DNA of 64,000 nucleotides from Flavobacteriales bacterium. GTDB taxonomy: Bacteria > Bacteroidota > Bacteroidia > Flavobacteriales > BACL11. Positions 53,429 through 61,727 of this stretch are shown here, piece by piece. The position numbers and the translations under genes are program-made. The number at the start of each line of letters is the position of its first letter. Within the stretch, counting starts at the first letter, position 1. Location of the stretch: NCBI GenBank assembly GCA_002705205.1, contig PAHP01000006.1, forward strand, positions 102,281 through 166,280. The letters are read 5' to 3'. The notes beneath the pieces are model-generated. The model saw only the letters and a list, made by a program, of their open reading frames with translations, had not been told where the DNA came from and ran no database searches.

Positions 53429-55311
53429 ATCTTATAGCAGTAGATAATCTTGCTAAGAATTTTGGAGAGAGAATTCTTTTTGAAGGATTAAATTTTGGAC
53501 TTTCAAAAGGAGATAAGGTTGCATTAATTGCGAATAATGGTACCGGTAAATCATCATTGTTAAAGATAATTGCTGGAGTTGATAATGCTGATGAAGGAGA
53601 AGTTATTTCAAGAAGCAACTGTACCATTTCCTACCTTAAACAAGATACAGTTTTTGACAATGACCTTACCATAAATGAACTAATAAAAAGTACACATAAT
53701 AAAATTAGCTTACTAGTAAATGAATATGAGGAGGCTACTAAAAAACACAGTAAAGAAAACACAAAAAAATCTCAAGAGAGAGTAGAGAAATTAACTGCTA
53801 AAATGGAATTAGAGAGGGCTTGGGACTACCAAAGAAGAAGTAAACAGGTATTATCAAAATTCAATATTTCCAATTTTGAGCAAAAAGTAGGCTGCTTATC
53901 AGGAGGACAAAAAAAAAGACTCGCCTTAGCATTACTTCTTTTAGAAAATGCTGACGTACTATTACTTGACGAACCAACCAATCATCTAGATATCTCAATG
54001 ATAGAATGGTTAGAAAAATACTTACAACAACAAAATATCACACTTTTAATGGTAACACATGATAGATATTTTTTAGAAAGAGTTTGTAATCATATATTTG
54101 AATTAGAAGCAGGAAATCTATATCATCATAACGGGAACTACACTTACTTCTTAGAAAGAAGAGCAAAGAGAGAAAGCAACTTTGATATTGAAGTAGCAAA
54201 AGCTCAGAAGTTAATGAAAAAAGAATTAGAATGGATAAGAAGATCTCCAAAAGCTAGGACTACAAAATCAAAAGCTAGGATAGATAATTTTGAAAAAATA
54301 AAGAAAAAAGCAACATCAAAACGAATAAAAAAAGAACTTAATATTGATGTGAAAATGGATAGGATAGGAGGTAAAATTCTTGAACTAAAAAACATTAAAA
54401 AATCTTTTGGAGAGATTAATATCCTTGATGGTTTTGATTATACTTTTAAAAAGGGAGAACGAATCGGAATACTAGGAAAGAATGGTGTAGGGAAGAGTAC
54501 CTTTCTTAATATTATTACTGGGAAATCGAAGGTAGATAGTGGGAAAATTAATATTGGCGAAACAGTCAATTATGGATACTTTACACAAGGAAGCTTTATT
54601 GAAAATGAAAATCGAAGAGTAATAACAGTTCTTAAAGATATCGCAGAGTTCATTATAATGTCAGATAAAAGAAAAGTAAGTGCATCACAATTATTAGAAT
54701 ACTTTATGTTTACTCCTGAAATGCAATTTACTGAAGTGAAAAGATTAAGTGGTGGTGAAAAGAGAAGACTACATTTACTTACTGTATTAATGAAAAATCC
54801 TAACTTTTTAATATTAGATGAACCAACTAATGACCTTGACTTGCTTACACTTACAAAATTAGAGGAATTTCTCTTGCAATATAAAGGATGCCTTCTTTTG
54901 GTATCGCATGACAGGTTTTTTATGGATAAACTTACTGAGCACCTTTTTGTATTTAAGGGTAATGGTAAAATTGAAGATCATTACTGTACTTATTCTGATT
55001 ACAGAACCAAACAAATACAGGAAGAGAAAGAGTTTAAGAAAATTCAACATCTAGAAAAGGAGAACACAAAAGTTAAAAATAGAAGAAATAAATTGTCATT
55101 TAATGATAAATTTGAATACGATAATTTAGAGAAAGAATTGACTGAATTAGCAAAAGAAAAAAAGAAGCTTGAAGAAATAATACAAAAACCTAATATTGCA
55201 ATGGAAGAAATGATAAGTCAAAGCACAAAGCTAGCAGAGGTTATAAAGCTTATAGATGAGAAAGAAATAAGATGGTTAGAGCTAGATGAAATACAAGAAA
55301 AAAAACTATAA
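53425..55311 (+). CDS. ABC-F family ATP-binding protein (Uup-like)
   Basis: A soluble protein with two ABC domains. The first has Walker A ANNGTGKSS near 36, signature CLSGGQKKRLALA near 157 and Walker B DVLLLDEPTNHLD; the second has GKNGVGKST near 350, RLSGGEKRRLHLL near 440 and FLILDEPTNDLD. The linker (about 240-310) is a charged helical hairpin and the last 90 residues form a coiled coil, as in Uup. ABC-F proteins act on the ribosome or, for Uup, in genome stability. Length 628. Confidence 0.94.
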   Translation: MNLIAVDNLAKNFGERILFEGLNFGLSKGDKVALIANNGTGKSSLLKIIAGVDNADEGEVISRSNCTISYLKQDTVFDNDLTINELIKSTHNKISLLVNEYEEATKKHSKENTKKSQERVEKLTAKMELERAWDYQRRSKQVLSKFNISNFEQKVGCLSGGQKKRLALALLLLENADVLLLDEPTNHLDISMIEWLEKYLQQQNITLLMVTHDRYFLERVCNHIFELEAGNLYHHNGNYTYFLERRAKRESNFDIEVAKAQKLMKKELEWIRRSPKARTTKSKARIDNFEKIKKKATSKRIKKELNIDVKMDRIGGKILELKNIKKSFGEINILDGFDYTFKKGERIGILGKNGVGKSTFLNIITGKSKVDSGKINIGETVNYGYFTQGSFIENENRRVITVLKDIAEFIIMSDKRKVSASQLLEYFMFTPEMQFTEVKRLSGGEKRRLHLLTVLMKNPNFLILDEPTNDLDLLTLTKLEEFLLQYKGCLLLVSHDRFFMDKLTEHLFVFKGNGKIEDHYCTYSDYRTKQIQEEKEFKKIQHLEKENTKVKNRRNKLSFNDKFEYDNLEKELTELAKEKKKLEEIIQKPNIAMEEMISQSTKLAEVIKLIDEKEIRWLELDEIQEKKL

Positions 55312-55353
55312 TGTTGATCTTATATCAACAGTATTTTTATTAAATTAATAATA

Positions 55354-56700
55354 ATGAGTATTTTTAACGAAATAAACCTAAATAAGCAACTTAAGAATGC
55401 AATTAAAGATTTAGGCTTTATAAATCAAACACCTATACAAGAAAAAACATTTTCTAAAATACTAGCAGGTAACGATTTAGTTGGAATTTCGCAGACTGGT
55501 ACAGGAAAAACAATTGCCTATTGCTTACCATTATTACAAGAGCTATCTTATTCAAAACAAAATAATCCAAGAATATTAATACTTTTACCTACAAGAGAGT
55601 TAGTAAATCAAGTCGTTAGAACCTTATTTATGCTAACAAAGTACGTAAGCTGTAGAATTGTTGGTGTTTATGGAGGAACTAACATGAATACACAAAAAAT
55701 ATGGCTAGAAGAAGGAGCAGACATTATAGTTGCTACTCCAGGCAGATTATATGACCTAGCACTTTGCCGTGCTTTACAGCTAAAAGGAATAAAAAAGGTA
55801 GTAATTGACGAAGTAGATATAATGCTTGATTTAGGATTCCATTTTCAACTAACTAATATATTTGATCTATTACCTGCAAAAAAGCAGAACATTATGTTTT
55901 CAGCAACAATGACAGAAGATGTTGAAATAATTATTAAAAGTTTTTATAGTAAAGCTGAGAAGATACAAATTGCACTAAGCGGAACTCCTCTCAATAATAT
56001 CTCTCAAACTAAATATGCAGTACCTAATTACTATACAAAAGAAAACTTATTATCCCATATCCTAAAAGATAAGACTGAAATGAGAAAGGTTCTTGTATTT
56101 GTTTCTAGTAAGAGAATTGCAGATAGGTTATATGAATCAATGTCAGAACATTACATATCTGAACTTGCAATAATTCATTCTAATAAGTCACAAAACTATA
56201 GATTCAAAGCCATTACACAATATGATGAAGGGAAAACAAGAATCTTAATTGCTACTGATATAATTGCAAGAGGATTAGATCTAAATAAGATATCTCACGT
56301 AATTAATTTTGACACACCAAAATTTGCTGAAAATTACATGCATAGAATTGGCCGTACTGGTAGAGCTGCTGAAAAAGGAAATTCAATACTATTCTATACT
56401 GAGGAAGAGTCTAAATATAAAAATAATATTGAGCAATTAATGAACATGGACATTCCTGAAGTTACTCTGCCTGATGAAGTAAAGGTTACTCAAGAACTTA
56501 CAGCAGAAGAATCCAGAAAAAGAGGAAAGAATATATTTAGAAATATTAAAAAGGTAGAACGTGAGAACTCTGGATTTCATGAGAAAAAAGCAAAAAACAT
56601 GAAAGTCAATGATCGTGACAAATGGCGTAAAGAAAGAGGAAAGAAATATAAAAAACCAAAATCAAGAGGGGATAAAGGTGTTAACTTAAGAAAAAAATAA
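55354..56700 (+). CDS. DEAD-box RNA helicase
   Basis: An ATP-dependent RNA helicase. The Q motif is near residue 24 (FINQTPIQEKTF), Walker A SQTGTGKT near 45, motif Ia PTRELVNQV near 84, TPGR near 130, motif II DEVD (in VVIDEVDIMLD) near 152, SAT near 183, and the C-terminal RGLDLNKISHVINFD and HRIGRTGRA near 332. Motif II reads DEVD instead of DEAD. The C-terminal 65 residues are very basic. The GNAT gene follows 3 bp after. Confidence 0.94.
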   Translation: MSIFNEINLNKQLKNAIKDLGFINQTPIQEKTFSKILAGNDLVGISQTGTGKTIAYCLPLLQELSYSKQNNPRILILLPTRELVNQVVRTLFMLTKYVSCRIVGVYGGTNMNTQKIWLEEGADIIVATPGRLYDLALCRALQLKGIKKVVIDEVDIMLDLGFHFQLTNIFDLLPAKKQNIMFSATMTEDVEIIIKSFYSKAEKIQIALSGTPLNNISQTKYAVPNYYTKENLLSHILKDKTEMRKVLVFVSSKRIADRLYESMSEHYISELAIIHSNKSQNYRFKAITQYDEGKTRILIATDIIARGLDLNKISHVINFDTPKFAENYMHRIGRTGRAAEKGNSILFYTEEESKYKNNIEQLMNMDIPEVTLPDEVKVTQELTAEESRKRGKNIFRNIKKVERENSGFHEKKAKNMKVNDRDKWRKERGKKYKKPKSRGDKGVNLRKK

Positions 56701-56702
56701 TT

Positions 56703-57152
56703 TTGATTACAAAGATTAATAATAAGAAAAAAGAAATCTCAGAGATCATCTATTCAATATTCCAAGTATCATATAATATAGAAGCCGATCTACTAAATGC
56801 AACTAATTTTCCTCCTTTAAAAAGAACCTTAAATGATCTGCTAAAATGCAATAACACATTCTTTGCGTACTACCTAGATAAAAAGATAGTAGGAATCATA
56901 GAAATAGATAACAATACATCAACTCATATCCAAAGTCTAGTAGTGCACCCTAGTAAATTCAAGATAGGTATTGGTAAGAGTCTAGTTAATTTCGTTTTAA
57001 ACTATTATAAATCAAAAGTATTCACTGTGGAGACTGGAGTCGCAAATTACCCAGCAATTCAGCTCTACAAACAATTTAATTTTCAAGAAGTAAAACAATG
57101 GGACACAGACCATGGTGTAAGAAAAATAAGCTTTGAAAGAGATCAGATCTAA
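56703..57152 (+). CDS. GNAT family N-acetyltransferase
   Basis: The gene starts with TTG at 56703, 3 bp after the helicase stop. The 149-residue protein has a GNAT fold: KIVGIIEIDNNTSTHIQSLVVHPSKF (strands 3 and 4), the acetyl-CoA loop KIGIGKSLV near 89, and PAIQLYKQFNFQEV near 118. The acceptor substrate cannot be told. It may be cotranscribed with the helicase. Confidence 0.8.
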   Translation: MITKINNKKKEISEIIYSIFQVSYNIEADLLNATNFPPLKRTLNDLLKCNNTFFAYYLDKKIVGIIEIDNNTSTHIQSLVVHPSKFKIGIGKSLVNFVLNYYKSKVFTVETGVANYPAIQLYKQFNFQEVKQWDTDHGVRKISFERDQI

Positions 57153-57272
57153 TCAATTAGAAAAAAGCCAGTTATTATTTTCTCTCAATATATTTATCCA
57201 ATTAGAATAAAAATAATACTAAAAATAAGCAACTCAGATATTTTTGTTTAAGTTTGTAATAAACAATATAAT

Positions 57273-58688
57273 ATGAAAAAATTAATCTACCTATGTTTAT
57301 TTATACCATTTTTATCTTTTTCTCAGATAACGGTAACAAGTAATAATCTTCCAAGTATTGGTGATACTGTAATTACAGCATATGATAATAACACTTTTTT
57401 GCCTGGTCCTAGTGGCTCAAATCTAAATTGGGATTTCTCTAGTGCAGCAGGACCTCCAGAAATGTTGTTAAGCTTTATTGATCCTTTATCAACCCCATAT
57501 CCCTCTACATTTCCTGCAAGTAATATTTGTGTAAAGTTAGATTCTGCAATGTATTATTATTTAAATAAATCTGTTAATGGACTAGCTGCTGTTGGCTTTG
57601 TTGATGCTGGAATGGTTTATCCTTACAATAAAATGTTACTACCTGCATCTATAAATTATTTAGACACAATTACCAATACTGATGTTTTATTTGAATTTGA
57701 CACCTTAATAACACCCCCAGCTCCTTCTGTATTTGCAGGAATATTTGGTCCTTACACTATTGATTCTGTAAAAATAATTGTTGGAAATACTCAGCAATAC
57801 ATTGTAGATGGATGGGGTCAAGTACAAATACCTAATGGTGCTTTTGATGCATTGAGAGTATTTGAAACTAATTTAGAATTTGAGAATACTCTATATAAAT
57901 TAACAGATACAATTTTAGGATCTACTCAATGGGTACCTGATGCTAATAACGCAGTTTATTTTGAATCAAGTTTTTACAGTTGGAGGACTAATGACCCTAC
58001 TGTAAACTGGAGTTTAGCAGAAATTGAAGTTGATTCACTAGGGAATCCTGATGGAGATCTTATTTACTATTTAGGTAATTCACTTAGTAATATTGTAATC
58101 TCTCCGGCAATGGTTGATTTAGATAAATTAATCAATGTAAGTTGTAATGGCGCAAATGATGGCTTTATTATACTAGATGTTTTTGGAACAGCTTACCCTC
58201 TTACATTCTCATGGACTGGTCCAAATGGGTTTACATCTACAAATCAAGATATTTTTAATTTAGCTGCTGGAACTTACATTATAACTGTTACAGATGCTAA
58301 TGGGAATAGTACAACAGAGACATATACCGTTAGTGAGCCACCGCTTCTAACCGCCATGATAAGTCAATCTATGCTTGATTTAACTGCAAATGTAAATGGA
58401 GGAACACCACCATACAACTATACATGGAATACAGGTGACACATTGCCAACCATTACTCCATTAAATAATGGTAATTATACCTGTATAGTTACAGATAAAC
58501 AAGGGTGTACTGCAACTCTATTCTTTACAGTTTCTAATGTTCCTACAAGTATTGTTGATATAAATTCAAATAAGGAATTAATTAAGGTTACTGATTTCTT
58601 AGGAAGAAAAAGTGGAGTAATTAAAAAAACCCCATTATTCTATATATACCGTGATGGAACTGTAGAAAAAAGAATCTTTCTAGAATAA
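57273..58688 (+). CDS. Secreted SprB-repeat-like protein with short C-terminal tag
   Basis: A signal peptide (residues 1-17, ending SFSQ) precedes a domain of about 270 residues that I do not recognise (aromatic-rich, with repeated PxxxxWDFSxA-like text). It is followed by two SprB-like repeats: NVSCNGANDGFIILDVFGTA near 290 with GTYIITVTDANGNST, and NVNGGTPPYNYTWNTGDT near 368 with NGNYTCIVTDKQGCTA. The last 35 residues (IKVTDFLGRK ... FYIYRDGTVEKRIFLE) are the tag shared with the proteins ending at 20842 and 44142. It probably uses T9SS. The TAnnTTTG-like boxes just upstream are not perfect enough to choose one. Confidence 0.8.
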   Translation: MKKLIYLCLFIPFLSFSQITVTSNNLPSIGDTVITAYDNNTFLPGPSGSNLNWDFSSAAGPPEMLLSFIDPLSTPYPSTFPASNICVKLDSAMYYYLNKSVNGLAAVGFVDAGMVYPYNKMLLPASINYLDTITNTDVLFEFDTLITPPAPSVFAGIFGPYTIDSVKIIVGNTQQYIVDGWGQVQIPNGAFDALRVFETNLEFENTLYKLTDTILGSTQWVPDANNAVYFESSFYSWRTNDPTVNWSLAEIEVDSLGNPDGDLIYYLGNSLSNIVISPAMVDLDKLINVSCNGANDGFIILDVFGTAYPLTFSWTGPNGFTSTNQDIFNLAAGTYIITVTDANGNSTTETYTVSEPPLLTAMISQSMLDLTANVNGGTPPYNYTWNTGDTLPTITPLNNGNYTCIVTDKQGCTATLFFTVSNVPTSIVDINSNKELIKVTDFLGRKSGVIKKTPLFYIYRDGTVEKRIFLE

Positions 58689-58693
58689 TTAGC

Positions 58694-58794
58694 AGTTACA
58701 AAGTTACTTCTAAAACTTGCAATCATATAGCAAGAAACGTAGAAAAAATTATTCTGCTAAGCTCACTCTTGCTATATATACTCTTTTTGTAACT
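58694..58794. repeat. Nested inverted repeats in an intergenic region
   Basis: Outer arms AGTTACAAA (58694-58702) and TTTGTAACT (58786-58794), inner arms ATATAGCAAG (58725-58734) and CTTGCTATAT (58768-58777), all exact. The region between the SprB-like gene and the MBOAT gene could fold as one long imperfect hairpin, perhaps a terminator, a structured RNA or a degenerate repeat unit. Confidence 0.5.
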
Positions 58795-58798
58795 TCTG

Positions 58799-58806
58799 TA
58801 ATTTTG
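58799..58806 (+). promoter_or_regulatory. -7 promoter box TAATTTTG of the MBOAT gene
   Basis: TAATTTTG fits TAnnTTTG, 21 nt before the start at 58828. Confidence 0.45.
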
Positions 58807-58827
58807 CTTTATGAAATAATTTAAATA

Positions 58828-60276
58828 ATGCTATTCAACACTATTGATTTTGCAATATTCTTACCAATAATATTTATTCTTTATTGGTTTGTAATCAATA
58901 AAAACATATTGCGTCAGAACTTATTAATAACCATATCAAGCTATGTTTTTTATGGGTGGTGGGACTGGAGATTCTTATCTCTAATTGCGTTTAGCACATT
59001 AGTTGATTATATTGTAGGAAATCAATTATCCATTACTAAAAATAAGAATAGTAGAAAATTATTATTACTTACAAGCCTCTTTATTAATCTAGGATTATTA
59101 GGGTTTTTTAAATATTATAACTTCTTTTTAGCAAGTTTTACAGATGCATTCTCATTCTTTGGATCATCTATAAACTCTAGATCTTTAGACATCATACTTC
59201 CTGTTGGTATTAGTTTTTATACTTTCCAAACCTTAAGCTATACAATTGACATCTATAAAAATAAGATTAATCCTTCTAAAGATATAATCTCTTTTGCTGC
59301 ATTTGTTAGTTTCTTTCCTCAGCTAGTAGCCGGACCAATAGAAAGAGCAAAAAATCTTTTACCACAATTTTATAATAAAAGAACCTTTGAATACCATAAA
59401 GCAGTAGACGGTATGAGACAGATACTATGGGGACTATTCAAAAAAATCGTAATTGCAGATAATTGTGCTGTTTTTGCTGATCAAATTTTTAATAATTATT
59501 CCGATTACTCTGGAAGCACACTTATATTAGGTGCTATATTCTTTGCTTTCCAAATTTATGGTGATTTCTCGGGATATTCTGACATTGCAATTGGAACAGC
59601 TAGACTATTTGGATTCAAGCTAATGCAAAATTTTGCGTTCCCTTATTTTTCTAGGGATATAGCTGAATTCTGGAGAAGATGGCATATATCTCTATCTACA
59701 TGGTTTAGGGATTACCTGTACATACCATTAGGAGGGAGCCGTGGAACAAACTATCAAAAGATAAGAAATGTTTTTATAATCTTCTTGGTTAGTGGATTTT
59801 GGCATGGTCCAAATTGGACTTTTATTATATGGGGAGCTCTTAATGCTTTATATTTTCTACCTATTATGTTAATGAAAAGAAATCGTGTCAATACAGATAC
59901 TGTTGCAAAAGACACATTACTACCATCTATTAACGAATTACTATCTATGATAACTACCTTCTTTTTAACTGTAATTGCTTGGGTTTTCTTTAGATCAGAG
60001 AGTGTTAATAATGGTTTTGAATATTTGCTTGGTATAATAGATCAATCTGTATTTACTCTACCACATTTAATTACACCAAAATTAGAAATGATATATACGT
60101 TATTTTGTATAGCTATACTATTGATATTTGAGTGGATAAATAGAGAAAAGGAATATGCTTTAGACGTAAATAATCTTAGTAAATTTAATAGATGGAGCAT
60201 TTATTTTACAATTATTCTAATGATTATTACTTTTGGTGTTTTTACACAGAACACATTTATTTATTTTCAATTTTAA
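58828..60276 (+). CDS. MBOAT family O-acyltransferase (AlgI-like)
   Basis: A polytopic membrane enzyme with about 11 helices. It carries the family segments LPVGISFYTFQTLSYTID near residue 130, FVSFFPQLVAGPIERA near 155, FWRRWHISLSTWFRDYLYIP near 281 (with invariant histidine) and SGFWHGPNWTFIIWG near 320 (active-site histidine). Members move acyl groups, often acetyl, over the membrane onto extracellular polysaccharide together with an SGNH-type partner. That partner may be the next gene, 8 bp away. The polymer is unknown. Confidence 0.93.
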   Translation: MLFNTIDFAIFLPIIFILYWFVINKNILRQNLLITISSYVFYGWWDWRFLSLIAFSTLVDYIVGNQLSITKNKNSRKLLLLTSLFINLGLLGFFKYYNFFLASFTDAFSFFGSSINSRSLDIILPVGISFYTFQTLSYTIDIYKNKINPSKDIISFAAFVSFFPQLVAGPIERAKNLLPQFYNKRTFEYHKAVDGMRQILWGLFKKIVIADNCAVFADQIFNNYSDYSGSTLILGAIFFAFQIYGDFSGYSDIAIGTARLFGFKLMQNFAFPYFSRDIAEFWRRWHISLSTWFRDYLYIPLGGSRGTNYQKIRNVFIIFLVSGFWHGPNWTFIIWGALNALYFLPIMLMKRNRVNTDTVAKDTLLPSINELLSMITTFFLTVIAWVFFRSESVNNGFEYLLGIIDQSVFTLPHLITPKLEMIYTLFCIAILLIFEWINREKEYALDVNNLSKFNRWSIYFTIILMIITFGVFTQNTFIYFQF

Positions 60277-60284
60277 TTCTATAA

Positions 60285-61241
60285 ATGCATAGATTTATCC
60301 GAAATATCTTAATTATATCATCTTCAATAGTTGTCTTACATCTTATTTTAGCCCAATTTGCTAATGGCTCAACAGATAATTTCTATTCAAGATTTACTTC
60401 ACCAAAACAAAATTCTTTAATCATAGGCACGTCTAGATCTGCTCAGGGAATCCATCCTGAAATTCTTGATTCTATATTAAATCTAGAAAAAGTTAATAGT
60501 ATTTATAATTATTCCTTTTCTCTAAATAATTCTTCATACGGAGAAAAATATTACAATGCAATACAGAAAAAAATAAACAAAGAAAGTAAGAATGGGATTT
60601 TTATTGTAACTATTGATCCCTGGTCAATATCTGTTGACACTACTCTTAATGAGTCTGAGATTGATATTGAAAGCATTTTTTATTCGATGAAATACTATAA
60701 TTCTTCTCCAAACTATGAATATCTAATTAAGAAGTATAAAAAAGGTTGGGGAAACATATTATTGAAACGGATAGAATCAAATATACTTTCTAATAATAAA
60801 AATACAATAAGAAAAATAAATGGCTCATACACTTATTTGCGCAAAGATGGGTTATTAGAGGTTTACACAAGGATGGATAGCGCTTATGCTAGTAATAACA
60901 TTAAAAATAAGGTTAAATCATATCTTAAGCTAGTGAGTAAAAATAAATTTTCTGAATTTAGATTCAATTATTTAAAGAAAACAATAAAACTTCTAAACGA
61001 TCATGGCAAGGTTTATTTAGTTAGAGTTCCTGTACATAAATCTTTATTAACTATTGAAGATGCTTTTGATCCAGATTTTAATATAAGAATTCAAACTCTT
61101 GCTAATAATATGAATATAGAATACTTAGATCACTCTATTTATTCTGATAAATATTCTTACACTGATGGAAATCATCTTTACATTGAAGATGCAAAGAAAT
61201 TCTCTATTAATTTATCGGAAAATATAGATGAAATCAAATAA
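60285..61241 (+). CDS. SGNH-hydrolase-like partner of the MBOAT acyltransferase
   Basis: One N-terminal membrane segment (about residues 7-25) anchors a periplasmic domain. LIIGTSRSAQGIHP near 46 looks like SGNH block I with serine as nucleophile, and TDGNHLYIEDAKKF near 294 like block V (Asp and His). These features resemble the AlgX/AlgJ or DltD type that complete acyl transfer after an MBOAT. The match is by pattern, not by a strict family assignment. It follows the MBOAT gene by 8 bp in an operon. Confidence 0.75.
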   Translation: MHRFIRNILIISSSIVVLHLILAQFANGSTDNFYSRFTSPKQNSLIIGTSRSAQGIHPEILDSILNLEKVNSIYNYSFSLNNSSYGEKYYNAIQKKINKESKNGIFIVTIDPWSISVDTTLNESEIDIESIFYSMKYYNSSPNYEYLIKKYKKGWGNILLKRIESNILSNNKNTIRKINGSYTYLRKDGLLEVYTRMDSAYASNNIKNKVKSYLKLVSKNKFSEFRFNYLKKTIKLLNDHGKVYLVRVPVHKSLLTIEDAFDPDFNIRIQTLANNMNIEYLDHSIYSDKYSYTDGNHLYIEDAKKFSINLSENIDEIK

Positions 61242-61261
61242 TCATCAAGAATATTTTTTAT

Positions 61262-61269
61262 TACATTTG
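61262..61269 (+). promoter_or_regulatory. -7 promoter box TACATTTG of the TM2 gene
   Basis: TACATTTG fits TAnnTTTG, 22 nt before the start at 61292. Confidence 0.45.
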
Positions 61270-61291
61270 CTGAAACAAATAATCTAAATTT

Positions 61292-61600
61292 ATGAAAAAA
61301 ATATTATTCTGTGTAATTATGTTAATGACTATCTCTAACGTAATGTATGCATCATTTCCAGTTAAACAAAATAGTGTTGTTCTTACTCAAGCTGATGAGC
61401 AAGCAGTTGAAGCTCCTGTCTATAGCAGTGTTGATTGGGGATTAGCAGTAATCTGCTTTTTTGTTGGATCTCTAGGAATCCATAGATTTATAATGGGAGA
61501 TACAACATATGGAATCTTAATGCTACTTACTTTGGGCGGTTTAGGTATATGGACATTAATCGATTTTATTAGAATATTGACAGGTGATATGAGCAGATAA
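61292..61600 (+). CDS. TM2 domain protein
   Basis: A signal or first hydrophobic segment (about 1-20) and a hydrophilic stretch precede the TM2 domain (about residues 48-100): VICFFVGSLGIHRFIMGD, then the second helix in GILMLLTLGGLGIWTLIDF. The domain consists of two membrane helices joined by a short loop. The role is unknown. Length 102. Confidence 0.88.
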   Translation: MKKILFCVIMLMTISNVMYASFPVKQNSVVLTQADEQAVEAPVYSSVDWGLAVICFFVGSLGIHRFIMGDTTYGILMLLTLGGLGIWTLIDFIRILTGDMSR

Positions 61601-61604
61601 GATC

Positions 61605-61627
61605 TAACACAAGCTGTTATTTTTTTT
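61605..61627 (+). terminator. Weak terminator candidate after the TM2 gene
   Basis: TAACA and TGTTA form a 5-bp stem with a CAAGC loop, followed by eight T residues, 4 nt after the stop codon. The stem is short and AT-rich, so this is only tentative. Confidence 0.3.
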
Positions 61628-61727
61628 ATCAACTTTCTTGAATCATTTAAATAGGATGTAAACAAAATCTTACTGCCTAATATTCTTTCGCACTTATATT
61701 TTATGTAATTTTCTGTATTATTGTATT

